The position numbers and the translations under genes were made by a program. From positions 1 to 64,000 of the forward strand of contig CAMCUB010000017.1 of the NCBI GenBank assembly GCA_945878845.1: DNA of 64,000 nt, read 5' to 3'. Shown here in pieces: positions 25,834-34,754 of this stretch (positions within the stretch are counted from its first letter, which is position 1; every line of letters begins with the position of its first letter). Under the pieces are notes generated by a model. It was not told where the DNA came from. It was given only the letters and a program-made list of their open reading frames with translations, and searched no databases. Source of the DNA: Erythrobacter sanguineus (GTDB lineage: Bacteria; Pseudomonadota; Alphaproteobacteria; Sphingomonadales; Sphingomonadaceae).

Positions 25834-26585
25834 AGCTTGGCCCCCTCCAGCGCGGCGAGTGCGGCGTCGAGCAGGGTCTCGCGCTCCGCTTCGTCCTCCA
25901 GCGCGACGAAGGCGTCGCCGATGAAAGCCTGCACCAGCAAGCGCTGGGCTGTCGCCGGGTCGAGCCCGCGTGCCATCATGTAGAAGCGCGCGGCCTCGTC
26001 GAGCGCGCCGACCGTCGCGCCGTGGGCGCATTTGACGTCATCGGCGAAGATTTCGAGCTGCGGGACCGCATTGGCGCTCGCCCCGGCTTCGAGCAGCAGG
26101 CCCTTGAAGTCCTGCGCGGCGTCGGTCTTCTGCGCATGGCGCGCGACCTTGATCTCGCCGAGGAAATTGCCGGTCGCCCCCGCCCAGTGGACCGCGCGGA
26201 TGGTCTGATTGGAGGTCGCCTCGGGCTCGGCATGGACGACCTGCGTCACGAATTCGCGGGTCACGCCAGCGCCGCCGATGGTGACGCCGCCAAATTCGAA
26301 ATGCGCCCCCCTGGCGAGCCGCGCTTCGACCTCTACCCGGGTGTAATCGCTCCCTGCATTGGTGACGAAGAACGCCGCCGTCGCGCCCTCGCCCAGCGTC
26401 ACGCGGAAGCGGTGCAGTTCGGGGGCATCGGAGCCGACCACGAGGCATCGGGTCAGGCTCTCGCCGGCGGCGACGTCAATCGCCTGCCACTGGTCAAGCG
26501 CCGCGACGCCAAGCCGCGCCACGCCGTCCATGTCGGCATAGCGCCACGCCTCGTCGCGCCTTGTAGGAAGGGTGGCCAGCGTCAC
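25830..26585 (-). CDS. sufD: Fe-S cluster assembly protein SufD
   Basis: A 251-residue SufD, partner of SufB in the SufBC2D scaffold. It has the SufBD-family core: VAGGATSNQ-like region EATSNQTIRAVHWAG, FKGLLLEAGASANAVPQLEIF and VKCAHGATVGALDEA with the conserved His. It is shorter than E. coli SufD (about 420 residues) because the N-terminal helical domain is reduced, as in many Sphingomonadales. GTG 26585 overlaps the sufC stop by 4 bp. Confidence 0.94.
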   Translation of the reverse strand: MTLATLPTRRDEAWRYADMDGVARLGVAALDQWQAIDVAAGESLTRCLVVGSDAPELHRFRVTLGEGATAAFFVTNAGSDYTRVEVEARLARGAHFEFGGVTIGGAGVTREFVTQVVHAEPEATSNQTIRAVHWAGATGNFLGEIKVARHAQKTDAAQDFKGLLLEAGASANAVPQLEIFADDVKCAHGATVGALDEAARFYMMARGLDPATAQRLLVQAFIGDAFVALEDEAERETLLDAALAALEGAKL

Positions 26586-27325
26586 GCCATCACCGCGTCA
26601 TAGCCCTCGGCCTCGAGCCTGAGTGCGAGTTCCGGCCCGCCGGTCTCGACGATGCGGCCGCCGGCGAGGATGCTGACCTTGTCGGGCGCCACGACATCGA
26701 GCAGGCGCTGGTAGTGGGTGATGAGCAGCACGGCCTTGTCGGGCGCGCGCATGATCGCGTTGATGCCTGCGCCGACGATCCGCAGCGCATCGATATCGAG
26801 GCCGGAATCCGTCTCGTCCAGCACAGCGAAGGCCGGGTCGAGGATGCCCATCTGCACCATCTCGGCGCGCTTCTTCTCGCCGCCCGAGAAGCCGACATTG
26901 ACCTGCCTTTTCAGCATTTCCATGTCCATCTTGAGCAGGCCGGCCTTGTCCTTGGCGAGCTTCAGGAATTCGCCGCCGCTCAAGGGCTCTTCCCCGCGCG
27001 CCTTGCGCTGGGAATTGAGCGCCTCGCGCAGGAACTGGACGTTGGAGACGCCGGGGATTTCGACCGGATACTGGAAGCCGAGGAACAGGCCTTTGGCCGC
27101 GCGTTCATGCGGCTCCAGCGCCAGCAGGTCCTCGCCGCGGAAGGTCACGCTGCCTGCGGTCACCTCGTAACCGGGCTTGCCACCGAGCACGTTCGACAGC
27201 GTCGATTTGCCCGCGCCGTTGGGGCCCATGATCGCATGGATCTCGCCCGCGGGGACGGAGAGGGTGAGGCCCTTCAGAATGGGCTTGTCGCCGACGGAGG
27301 CGTGGAGATTGGTGATTTCGAGCAT
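26582..27325 (-). CDS. sufC: Fe-S cluster assembly ATPase SufC
   Basis: A 247-residue ABC-type ATPase that powers the SufBCD scaffold. Walker A is GPNGAGKST, the signature is VGFSGGEKKR, and Walker B with its catalytic Glu lies near FAVLDETDSGLD; the last element is typical of SufC. The start is ATG 27325, which shares one base with the upstream stop. A TTG one codon upstream is also possible. Confidence 0.97.
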   Translation of the reverse strand: MLEITNLHASVGDKPILKGLTLSVPAGEIHAIMGPNGAGKSTLSNVLGGKPGYEVTAGSVTFRGEDLLALEPHERAAKGLFLGFQYPVEIPGVSNVQFLREALNSQRKARGEEPLSGGEFLKLAKDKAGLLKMDMEMLKRQVNVGFSGGEKKRAEMVQMGILDPAFAVLDETDSGLDIDALRIVGAGINAIMRAPDKAVLLITHYQRLLDVVAPDKVSILAGGRIVETGGPELALRLEAEGYDAVMA

Positions 27326-27882
27326 CAATACTTCCTTGGGGGGCGCTTGGCGTCACCCTGCGGCTTGTCGCCGGACTTGGGGCGCGAATAGGTCTGCTTG
27401 GGATTGGCCGCCTTGTGCGCGCGGGCGGCGGCTTTGCGTTCCTCGATCCGGTCGCGCATCACCTGAGTGAGTTGCTTGAGCACGGCGTCGATGTCGGTGA
27501 GGATGTCGCTCGCAGCGATCCGCATCACCTTGATGCCGACGCTCTCGAGGCTCTTGTCGCGCCGCTTGGCGAGGGCATCGTTCTGCCCCTCTTCGTCGAT
27601 CGCCAGCGCGAGGCCGAGGTTATGGCAGTTGAAATCGACAATCGCGCTGCCGACCACGGCAAAGCGCTTGAAGGTGTAGCGGCCGAGATCAGCGGCGGTG
27701 AACTTCGCGGCCAGCGCCTTGTGCGCCTCGGACGAATGGCGCCGCAACTCGCGCGCCTGTTCGTGCAGGGCATCGAGCCGCTTGTCCGAAATCTCCCACC
27801 CGCGTCCCTTCTTCTTGAGCGCGGGGGCATCGGCGGCGGCGGCGGCCTCGGGGTTGAGAGCGAGGGTTTTGCGGGTGGTCAC
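27325..27882 (-). CDS. DUF559 (Vsr/PD-(D/E)XK-like) protein in the suf operon
   Basis: A 185-residue protein. The middle (about 65-150) has the DUF559 pattern: VVGSAIVDFNCHNLGLALAI, then DEEGQNDALAKRRDKSLESVG and VMRIAASDIL. In typical members the motif is E-x-D-G before the His; here the residues are A-I-D-E-E, so the usual catalytic Glu looks shifted or lost. Basic tails flank the domain. ATG 27882 overlaps the upstream stop by 4 bp, and its stop shares a base with the sufC start. DUF559 proteins are linked to nuclease-fold functions, but no role in Fe-S assembly is known to me. Confidence 0.85.
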   Translation of the reverse strand: MTTRKTLALNPEAAAAADAPALKKKGRGWEISDKRLDALHEQARELRRHSSEAHKALAAKFTAADLGRYTFKRFAVVGSAIVDFNCHNLGLALAIDEEGQNDALAKRRDKSLESVGIKVMRIAASDILTDIDAVLKQLTQVMRDRIEERKAAARAHKAANPKQTYSRPKSGDKPQGDAKRPPRKY

Positions 27883-28538
27883 TTTGCTTGCCCTTCCTCT
27901 TTGGGGAAGATGAGGCGCAACACATCGCTCGAACCTGTCAGGGCTACAGCAGCTACGAACTCATCCCGATCACTAAAGCCAAATGATTCAATTTCTTCTT
28001 GAGGGGAAGAGTGAAGTTTCCGTTCCGTTATCGGACATGCCTTGCGTGCCTCGTTCGCTGCTGCTCCATCCATGTCGCCGGCGCGCATCCGTTCAATATC
28101 CCAATCAGGGCCAATGCCCCGGATCTGATTATCGAGCAGCTTGAGCGTAGCGAATGAGACGCACTGAGCGAAACTGACCACTGGTTGATCGAATGAACCC
28201 TCGTTCAATCCTGCCGGTCTCTCGCCTGCTTCGAGTCTTTGGATAAAGGCATTGGCCGCTGCGACCCTGAGAAGTGCGCGCAATACAGACTCTTTCTCTT
28301 GGGCCGACGCCTTGAGACCGGGCGACTGAGCGTCAACCCCCTCCATGATTGGCTGAAGCGCCGAACCGCCGTCGGGGGCACATTCCTGCTCGATCTCGAG
28401 AACGGTAATCCAGCTTCGCGATCGCGCAATCGGGCGCTCTTCAGCCGACTTTGTTATGCAATCCAGCACCGCAAACTGGCCGCCGTCCGCCTGCGCGGCG
28501 CTCAGGGCCAATGCCGTGCCAAGCAACGTTGGCAGCAT
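27879..28538 (-). CDS. exported hypothetical protein within the suf operon
   Basis: A 219-residue protein from ATG 28538, sharing one base with the sufB stop. A short signal peptide ([17 protein letters not shown]) is predicted. Four cysteines are scattered in the mature part (VLDCITK, EQECAPDG, FAQCVSF, RKACPITE), which could form disulfides in the periplasm. GC content is visibly lower than in the flanking suf genes, suggesting later insertion. No family recognised. Confidence 0.75.
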   Translation of the reverse strand: MLPTLLGTALALSAAQADGGQFAVLDCITKSAEERPIARSRSWITVLEIEQECAPDGGSALQPIMEGVDAQSPGLKASAQEKESVLRALLRVAAANAFIQRLEAGERPAGLNEGSFDQPVVSFAQCVSFATLKLLDNQIRGIGPDWDIERMRAGDMDGAAANEARKACPITERKLHSSPQEEIESFGFSDRDEFVAAVALTGSSDVLRLIFPKEEGQAK

Positions 28539-30019
28539 CACCCCACGCTCCCCTCGAGCGAAATCGCCAGCAGCTTCTGCGCCTCGACCGCGAATTCCAT
28601 CGGCAGCTCTTTCAGCACGTCCTTGGCGAAGCCGTTGACGATCAGCGCCACGGCTTCCTCTTCGCCGAGGCCACGCTGCATCGCGTAAAACAGCTGCTCG
28701 TCGCTGATCTTCGAGGTGGTCGCCTCGTGCTCGATCTGCGCGCTGGGGTTCTTGACCTCGATATAGGGCACGGTGTGCGCGCCGCATTGATCGCCCAAGA
28801 GCAGGCTGTCGCACTGGGTGAAGTTGCGCACGCCGCTCGCCGTCGGCCCGACGCGGACGAGGCCGCGATAGGTGTTGGACGAACGTCCTGCCGAAATCCC
28901 CTTGGAGATGATGGTCGAGCGGCTGTTCTTGCCGTTGTGGATCATTTTGGTGCCGGTGTCGGCCTGCTGGTGATTGTTGGTGACCGCAACCGAGTAGAAC
29001 TCGCCCACAGAATCCTCGCCGTTGAGCACGCAGGAGGGATACTTCCACGTCACCGCAGAGCCGGTTTCGACCTGCGTCCACGAGACCTTCGACCGGTCCC
29101 CCTGGCACAGCGCGCGCTTGGTGACGAAGTTGTAGATCCCGCCCACGCCATCGGCATTGCCGGGATACCAGTTCTGCACGGTCGAATACTTGATCTCGGC
29201 ATCGTCCATCGCGACCAGTTCGACCACGGCGGCGTGGAGCTGGTTTTCGTCGCGCATCGGCGCGGTGCAGCCTTCGAGGTAGCTGACGTAGGCGCCCTTG
29301 TCGGCGATGATCAGGGTGCGTTCGAACTGGCCGGTGTTTTCGGCGTTGATGCGGAAATAGGTCGAAAGCTCCATCGGGCAGCGCACGCCCTCGGGCACGT
29401 AGACGAAGGTGCCGTCGGAGAAGACCGCGCAGTTCAATGCCGCAAAGTAGTTGTCGCGCACCGGCACGACCTTGCCGAGCCACTTCTTGACGAGCTCGGG
29501 ATATTCGCGGATCGCCTCGGAGATCGAGAGGAAGATCACGCCCGCGCGCAGCAATTCCTCGCGGAAGCTGGTGGCGACGCTGACGCTATCGAACACTGCA
29601 TCCACCGCGACCTTCTTCGCGCCCTTCACCCCGGCCAGCACTTCCTGCTCGCCCAAGGGGATGCCGAGCTTGTCGTAGATGCGCTTGATCTCGGGATCGA
29701 GGTCTTCGAGGCTGTCCAGCTCGATCTTCTTCTTGGGCGCGGCGTAGTAATATGCGTCCTGATAGTCGATCTTGGGATAGCCGACCTTGGCCCAATCGGG
29801 CTCCTCCATGGTCTGCCACAGGCGGAAGGCCTTGAGGCGCCAGTCGAGCATCCATTCGGGCTCGTTCTTCTTGGCGCTGATGAAGCGGACGGTGTCCTCG
29901 GTCAGGCCCTTGGGCGCGAATTCGGTTTCGATGTCCGACGACCAGCCATGCTCGTAATCGGCGACCTTGGCGGCGGCTTCGCGGGCTTCGCGGTCCTGGA
30001 CTTCGATCTCTTCGCTCAT
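28538..30019 (-). CDS. sufB: Fe-S cluster assembly protein SufB
   Basis: A 493-residue SufB, the scaffold subunit that assembles Fe-S clusters with SufC and SufD. Conserved stretches include [47 protein letters not shown] and [18 protein letters not shown], with the Cys proposed to hold the nascent cluster in the GDQCGAHT region. ATG 30019 overlaps the regulator's stop by 4 bp. Confidence 0.97.
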   Translation of the reverse strand: MSEEIEVQDREAREAAAKVADYEHGWSSDIETEFAPKGLTEDTVRFISAKKNEPEWMLDWRLKAFRLWQTMEEPDWAKVGYPKIDYQDAYYYAAPKKKIELDSLEDLDPEIKRIYDKLGIPLGEQEVLAGVKGAKKVAVDAVFDSVSVATSFREELLRAGVIFLSISEAIREYPELVKKWLGKVVPVRDNYFAALNCAVFSDGTFVYVPEGVRCPMELSTYFRINAENTGQFERTLIIADKGAYVSYLEGCTAPMRDENQLHAAVVELVAMDDAEIKYSTVQNWYPGNADGVGGIYNFVTKRALCQGDRSKVSWTQVETGSAVTWKYPSCVLNGEDSVGEFYSVAVTNNHQQADTGTKMIHNGKNSRSTIISKGISAGRSSNTYRGLVRVGPTASGVRNFTQCDSLLLGDQCGAHTVPYIEVKNPSAQIEHEATTSKISDEQLFYAMQRGLGEEEAVALIVNGFAKDVLKELPMEFAVEAQKLLAISLEGSVG

Positions 30020-30450
30020 GCCACGTGATCCTCGATGGGTGTCGCCAGTGCGACAGGGCCGCGCAGCTGGGCAAGCGTGATGCCCGCCAGCGCGCTGCGC
30101 AGCGCGTTGTTGATGATCGGCCAATGCGGCTTCATGTTGCAGCCGGTCTCGAAATCGCAGGGGGTGTGATCGACGCAGGCGGTGAGCGCGATGCGGCCCT
30201 CGATCGCCTCGACAATGTCCGCAACCGTGATCGCCGCCGCCGGTCGCCCGAGTTGCAGGCCCCCGTGCGCGCCGCGGACCGAGCGCAGCAGGCCCGCCGC
30301 GGTGAGCTTGGAGACCAGCTTCTGCACCGTCGGCACCGGCAGCCCGGTCTCGGTCGCAAGCTCCGTCGCGCTCACCCGGCCGTTGCCGCAATGGAGCGCG
30401 GCCTGGCACATCGTGATGACGGCATAATCGGCAAGGTTGGACAGGCGCAT
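30016..30450 (-). CDS. Rrf2-family SUF system regulator (IscR/SufR-like)
   Basis: A 144-residue winged-helix regulator beginning [19 protein letters not shown]. The recognition region is [24 protein letters not shown]. Three cysteines in [15 protein letters not shown] are at the position of the Fe-S ligands of IscR, so it probably senses cluster status. It is the first gene of the operon; a perfect palindrome 15 bp upstream of its ATG (30465-30491) is the likely autoregulatory site. Confidence 0.93.
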   Translation of the reverse strand: MRLSNLADYAVITMCQAALHCGNGRVSATELATETGLPVPTVQKLVSKLTAAGLLRSVRGAHGGLQLGRPAAAITVADIVEAIEGRIALTACVDHTPCDFETGCNMKPHWPIINNALRSALAGITLAQLRGPVALATPIEDHVA

Positions 30451-30464
30451 TTGCGAGCGGTTCT

Positions 30465-30491
30465 CAATTCGGACGGAATCAGTCCGAATTG
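30465..30491 (-). promoter_or_regulatory. palindromic operator of the suf operon
   Basis: CAATTCGGAC (30465-30474) and GTCCGAATTG (30482-30491) form a perfect 10-bp inverted repeat separated by 7 bp. It lies between the -10 box (30492-30497) and the start codon, so a bound protein would block initiation or escape. The Rrf2 regulator encoded next is the obvious candidate ligand. Confidence 0.7.
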
Positions 30492-30520
30492 GAATTAGGA
30501 GCAATATGCTCGCATTACAA
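30492..30520 (-). promoter_or_regulatory. predicted promoter of the suf operon
   Basis: On the minus strand the -35 box TTGTAA (30520-30515), a 17-bp spacer and the -10 box TAATTC (30497-30492) precede the palindrome. The spacing is ideal, the boxes moderate. It sits in the 103-bp gap after the AraC gene. Confidence 0.55.
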
Positions 30521-30553
30521 GCCGCCAATATGGCGGGTATGGCGGGCTGCACT

Positions 30554-31417
30554 TCACTCGGCGGCGGACTTGAGCGGCGTGCCCGCATCGCCATGCGCGG
30601 CCGGAACGAGCAGCTCGTTCGCAACCGATTCCTGCCGGAATTGCGAGGGCGTGCGTCCGGTGTAGCGGCGGATGTCGCGGATCAGGTGGGCCTGATCGAA
30701 GAAGGTCGCCATCAGCTGGTCGTGCACCTCGCGGCTGATCCCCGGCTGCGACAACAGCATCGCCGCGCGCAGGGCGCGGAAGCGCTTGAGCACCTGCGCC
30801 GGGGCCACGCCGAAAAAGCGCCGGCAGATACGCTGGATCTGGCGCTGCGACATGTCGAGGCTGGCATAGAGATCGGCCAGCGCCGGATCGAACCCGCTCG
30901 AAAGCCAGCGCCGGATCGCTTCGACCACCGCCTCATGATCGGGCCGCAAATTGTAGGGCGCGGCGGCAATCACTTCGGTCAGGACGGTGCACACATCCTC
31001 GGGCGTGATCCGCCCGTCGCGGCAATCGGCAGCGGCTGCCTCGAGCGCGGCGATCTGCGCGAGGGTGAGCACCGCCTCGGCCGGGAGCAGCCGGTCGTGC
31101 ACCTCGTCCGCGGGAAGGTTGGCCAGCCGCTGCCAGGCCGCATGGGTGAGCGACGCGCCGATCTGAAACACCGGGCCCTCCAGCACCGCGCGGGCGCTGC
31201 GCATCTGCGGGGTGTTGATGAAGACCGTGTCGGAGGTGCCGGTGGTGCCGTCTGCGAAGGTGAAGCGCACCTGCCCGCGCACCATCACGATAAACTGCGC
31301 CGAATAGGCCGGGATCGCCTCCTCGATTTCCCCGGCGTCGGTAGCGATGGTATAGAAGGTGTGCACCAGCGCGGCTGCCTCAGCCGGTGGTGCGATCATT
31401 TTCGTGTGAAACGCCAA
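30554..31417 (-). CDS. AraC family transcriptional regulator
   Basis: A 287-residue regulator. The N-terminal 150 residues form a cupin-like sensor domain (YSAQFIVMVRGQVRFTF) and the C-terminal 100 hold two helix-turn-helix motifs (DLYASLDMSQRQIQRICRRF and DQAHLIRDIRRYTGRTPSQF), the standard AraC signature. It belongs to the branch with a DUF6597-like N-terminus, to judge from the layout; the ligand is unknown. It lies upstream of the suf operon on the same strand but has its own untranslated gap in between. Confidence 0.92.
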   Translation of the reverse strand: MAFHTKMIAPPAEAAALVHTFYTIATDAGEIEEAIPAYSAQFIVMVRGQVRFTFADGTTGTSDTVFINTPQMRSARAVLEGPVFQIGASLTHAAWQRLANLPADEVHDRLLPAEAVLTLAQIAALEAAAADCRDGRITPEDVCTVLTEVIAAAPYNLRPDHEAVVEAIRRWLSSGFDPALADLYASLDMSQRQIQRICRRFFGVAPAQVLKRFRALRAAMLLSQPGISREVHDQLMATFFDQAHLIRDIRRYTGRTPSQFRQESVANELLVPAAHGDAGTPLKSAAE

Positions 31418-31627
31418 CCCACAACACCCCCGTCAGCCGGAGGCCCCCCAGTTCTGGTTTTTTTGCGCGACCCACGGGGATGTCGCCCCCATGGGCCTAT
31501 TGTTGCGCAACTGCAGGCCGCTTGTCCAGTCGCAAGAGTGTCACACAGGCGCAGTTCAGCCGCCCAGTTCGCGCAGGTTTCGCGGATCGATCATCTCGGC
31601 AAGATAGGGCGTGGAGGCATTTGTCCG

Positions 31628-31665
31628 ATAAAAAAGGGCGGCCCTCCCTTCCGGGAAGACCGCCC
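31628..31665 (-). terminator. orphan intrinsic terminator
   Basis: Minus-strand stem GGGCGGTC ... GGCCGCCC with an internal small hairpin and a following T-run (31635-31630). Since the nearest upstream minus-strand gene in this direction is none, it most likely ends the candidate small RNA. Confidence 0.8.
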
Positions 31666-31741
31666 ATTAAGTTGAGGAACTCTTTGCATTGCTGCTCCGA
31701 GCCCTTCGGGTCGCAGGGGGGGAGATAACGGGGGTTTGGGC
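31628..31741 (-). ncRNA. candidate small RNA upstream of pyrD
   Basis: A strong intrinsic terminator on the minus strand (stem GGGCGGTC/GGCCGCCC at 31665-31658 and 31643-31636, followed by six T) ends no known gene. A -10-like TACAAT lies at 31753-31748, giving a transcript of about 114 nt. It contains a short hairpin with CCC-GAA-GGG and a C-rich, possibly anti-ribosome-site stretch. No good -35 box is seen. The remaining bases of 31418-31867 show no gene. Confidence 0.5.
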
Positions 31742-31867
31742 AGCGGGATTGTATGCAAGCGACAGGGAAAGGGTTTGGAAGGCCAATAGACTTGTAAGTC
31801 TGCGCCAATCTGCATCCGGGGGCAGGCAGGCTCGACACACGCGCCGCGCTCGCATAGGCGCGCGGGC

Positions 31868-32902
31868 ATGTTGTTCCGCCTGATCCGACCTGCCGTCTTC
31901 GCGCTCGATTCCGAAACCGGGCACCGCCTCGCGCTGCGGGGGCTGGCGGCGCTGCCGGCCCGCTCGCCCGCGCCTGCCGGGCCGCTGGCGGTGGAGGTGG
32001 CGGGGCTCGTCTTCCCCAATCCGGTGGGTGTTGCCGCAGGCTTCGACAAGGATGCGGAGGTGCCCGACGCGCTGCTCGGCCTCGGCTTCGGCTTCACCGA
32101 GGTGGGCTCGATCACGCCCTTGCCGCAGGCGGGCAATCCCAAGCCGCGCTTGTTCCGGCTGGTCGAGGACCAAGCGGTGATCAACCGCATGGGGTTCAAC
32201 AATGGCGGCGGCGCGGCGGCGCTGGCGCGGCTCGAGGCGCGCAAGGGGCGGCCGGGTATCGTCGCGGTCAATATCGGGGCTAACAAGGACTCCGCCGACC
32301 GCATCGCTGACTATGCGGTAATGGCGCGGATGATGGCACCGGTTGCCAGCTACCTGTGCGTTAATATCTCCAGCCCCAACACCCCGGGCCTGCGCGCGCT
32401 GCAGGACGAGAGCGCGCTGACCGGCCTGCTCGATGCGGTGATCGCGGCGCGCGCCGAAGCGGGCAGCACCGCCCCGATCTTCCTCAAGGTCGCCCCCGAT
32501 CTTGAGCCTGCGGATATCGACGCGATCGCCCGCATCGCCATCGACAAGCAGCTGGGCGCGCTGGTGGTTTCGAACACCACGATCAGCCGCCCCGCCTTGC
32601 GCTCGCATCACGCGGGCGAGACCGGCGGACTGTCGGGCGCGCCCTTGCGGATGCTGGCCACCCAGCGCCTGCGCGATTTCCGCAAGGCGACGGGGGGCGC
32701 GGTGCCGCTGGTCGGCGTCGGCGGAATCGCCACCGCGGAGCACGCCTGGGAGCGCATCCGCGCGGGCGCCAGCCTTGTGCAGCTCTACTCGGCGATGGTC
32801 TACGAAGGCCCCGGCCTTGGCGCGCGGATCGCGCGGGGGCTGGAGCGCCTGATGAAGCGTGACGGGTTCGCCAGCATTGCCGAAGCGGTGGGAAGCGAAT
32901 AG
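31868..32902 (+). CDS. pyrD: dihydroorotate dehydrogenase (quinone), class 2
   Basis: A 344-residue FMN enzyme that oxidises dihydroorotate to orotate in pyrimidine synthesis, passing electrons to quinone at the inner membrane. The amphipathic N-terminus (LLFRLIRPAVFALDSETGHRL) is the class 2 membrane-association helix. Motifs: NPVGVAAGFDKDAEV, GFGFTEVGSITPLPQ, NRMGFNNGG, NISSPNTPGLRALQ and GVGGIATAEHAWERIRAGA. Ten bases separate it from the ggt gene. Confidence 0.97.
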   Translation: MLFRLIRPAVFALDSETGHRLALRGLAALPARSPAPAGPLAVEVAGLVFPNPVGVAAGFDKDAEVPDALLGLGFGFTEVGSITPLPQAGNPKPRLFRLVEDQAVINRMGFNNGGGAAALARLEARKGRPGIVAVNIGANKDSADRIADYAVMARMMAPVASYLCVNISSPNTPGLRALQDESALTGLLDAVIAARAEAGSTAPIFLKVAPDLEPADIDAIARIAIDKQLGALVVSNTTISRPALRSHHAGETGGLSGAPLRMLATQRLRDFRKATGGAVPLVGVGGIATAEHAWERIRAGASLVQLYSAMVYEGPGLGARIARGLERLMKRDGFASIAEAVGSE

Positions 32903-32912
32903 CACCGCGCTC

Positions 32913-34637
32913 ATGCGCATCTTTCCTGCTCTGTTCGCCCCTCTGGCACTCGTCCTTTCGGGCTGTGCCACCTCGCAGACTATTCCGCTCGACGGCGTTG
33001 AGGACATTCGGTTCCTCCGTGGGGGCGCGGTCAGCAGCGCCGACCCGCGCGCGACGGCGGCGGGCGAGACAATCCTCGCGCAGGGCGGCTCATCGACCGA
33101 CGCGGCCATTGCCGTGATGCTGGCGCTGACCGTGGTCGAGCCGCAGAGCTCCGGCATCGGCGGCGGCGGCTTCATGGTGCGCGCGGATGCGCAGAGCGGC
33201 ACGCTGGTCACTTACGATGGTCGCGAGACCGCTCCCGCCGCCGCCACGCCGACGCGCTTTCTCGACGCATCGGGCAAGCTGCTGGGCCGCGAGGAGCGCG
33301 TCTTCTCGGGCCTCAGCGTCGGCGTGCCGGGCAACCTCGCGCTCGCCGCCAAGGCGCACGGCACGCATGGCAAGCTGCCCTGGGCCAAGCTGTTCGAGCC
33401 CGCCATCGCGCTCGCCGAAGACGGCTTCGTGATGAACAAGCGGCTGTTCGAATCGCTCAAGGGCAACAAGGGCCGCGCCGACAAGTCGGACACCGCGCGC
33501 GCGGTGTTCTTCGGCGCCGATGGTGAGCCGCTGCCGCTCGGCACCACCGTGCGCGTGCCGGAGTTGGCCGCAACCTTCCGCACGCTCGCCGCCAAGGGGC
33601 CGCAAGCGTTCTACGGCCCTGCCTCCGCCGCCGCACTCGCGGAGCATGTCGCCGCCGCCACGCCGCAGGACGGCAAGATGACCGCCGCCGACGTCACCGG
33701 CTATACGGCGAAGGCGCGGGTGCCGGTCTGCATCCGCTACCGCGTCTACAAGGTTTGCGGCATGGGGCCGCCGTCCTCGGGCGGGATCGCGGTGGCGCAG
33801 ATGCTCGGCCAGCTCGAACGCTTCGACTTGGCCGCATTGGGCCCTGACAGCCCGGTCTTCTGGCACCTGTTCATCGAGAGCCAGCGCCTCGCCTATGCCG
33901 ACCGCGAGCTCTATTCGGGCGATAGCGACTTCGTCGCGGTGCCGACCGAGGGCCTCGTCGACCGCGCCTATCTCGCCAAGCGTTCCGCGCTGATCGATCC
34001 CGCCACGACCATCGCCAAGCCCGAGGCCGGGCTGCCCCCCGGCGCGCCGCTCGCCCGCGGGGACGGGCCCGAGGAGCCGGAGAACGGCACCACCCACTTT
34101 GCCGTAGTGGACGCAGCCGGGACCGCGGTGAGCTACACCTCGACCATCGAGGGCGCTTTCGGATCAGGGCTGCACTTCCGCGGCTTCTACCTCAACAACG
34201 AACTCACCGACTTCACCCTGACGCCCGAGGCCGATGGCAAGCCGGTCGCCAACCGGGTCGAGGGCGGCAAGCGCCCGCGCTCCTCGATGGCGCCCACCGT
34301 GGTCTATGACGCAGGCGGCAAGGTGGTGCTGGTGATCGGCGCGGCGGGCGGCCCGACCATTCCCGTCACCGTCGCGCGCGGCATCATCGGCGTGCTCGAC
34401 TTCAAGCTCGGCGCGCAGGACGCGCTCGCGCTGCCCTTCGCCATGTCCTTTGGAGACGCGCTGCTGATCGAGGAGGGAACCCCGCTGGCAGCGATGCAGG
34501 CGGAGCTGGAGCGGCTCGGCCACAAGGGCATCCGCGCCGGGGCAGCGCCGATCAAGGCCAATGCGCTCGGCCGCCGCGCCGACGGCAGCTGGGAAGTGGC
34601 GACCGAGCCGCGCCTCGTCAGCGTCGTCACGCCCTGA
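32913..34637 (+). CDS. ggt: gamma-glutamyltransferase
   Basis: A 574-residue lipoprotein (LSGC, Cys18) that transfers or hydrolyses gamma-glutamyl groups, for example of glutathione. The pre-protein should self-cleave before the first Thr of NGTTHF (about Thr393), producing the small subunit with Thr as nucleophile. Other hallmarks are QSSGIGGGGFM near residue 72 and PRSSMAPT. Start ATG 32913 lies 10 bp after pyrD. Family members are often exported to the periplasm, in agreement with the lipobox. Confidence 0.93.
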   Translation: MRIFPALFAPLALVLSGCATSQTIPLDGVEDIRFLRGGAVSSADPRATAAGETILAQGGSSTDAAIAVMLALTVVEPQSSGIGGGGFMVRADAQSGTLVTYDGRETAPAAATPTRFLDASGKLLGREERVFSGLSVGVPGNLALAAKAHGTHGKLPWAKLFEPAIALAEDGFVMNKRLFESLKGNKGRADKSDTARAVFFGADGEPLPLGTTVRVPELAATFRTLAAKGPQAFYGPASAAALAEHVAAATPQDGKMTAADVTGYTAKARVPVCIRYRVYKVCGMGPPSSGGIAVAQMLGQLERFDLAALGPDSPVFWHLFIESQRLAYADRELYSGDSDFVAVPTEGLVDRAYLAKRSALIDPATTIAKPEAGLPPGAPLARGDGPEEPENGTTHFAVVDAAGTAVSYTSTIEGAFGSGLHFRGFYLNNELTDFTLTPEADGKPVANRVEGGKRPRSSMAPTVVYDAGGKVVLVIGAAGGPTIPVTVARGIIGVLDFKLGAQDALALPFAMSFGDALLIEEGTPLAAMQAELERLGHKGIRAGAAPIKANALGRRADGSWEVATEPRLVSVVTP

Positions 34638-34754
34638 GGGTTCCGCGCCGCGAGGTGCTTGCCGCTACGGCTCACACCTTCTAACTATGAGGCGCACGCG
34701 GGTCGCACCTGAACCTGCGAAACAAAAGCCCGAAGGGATCAGGAGCCTTTGCCA

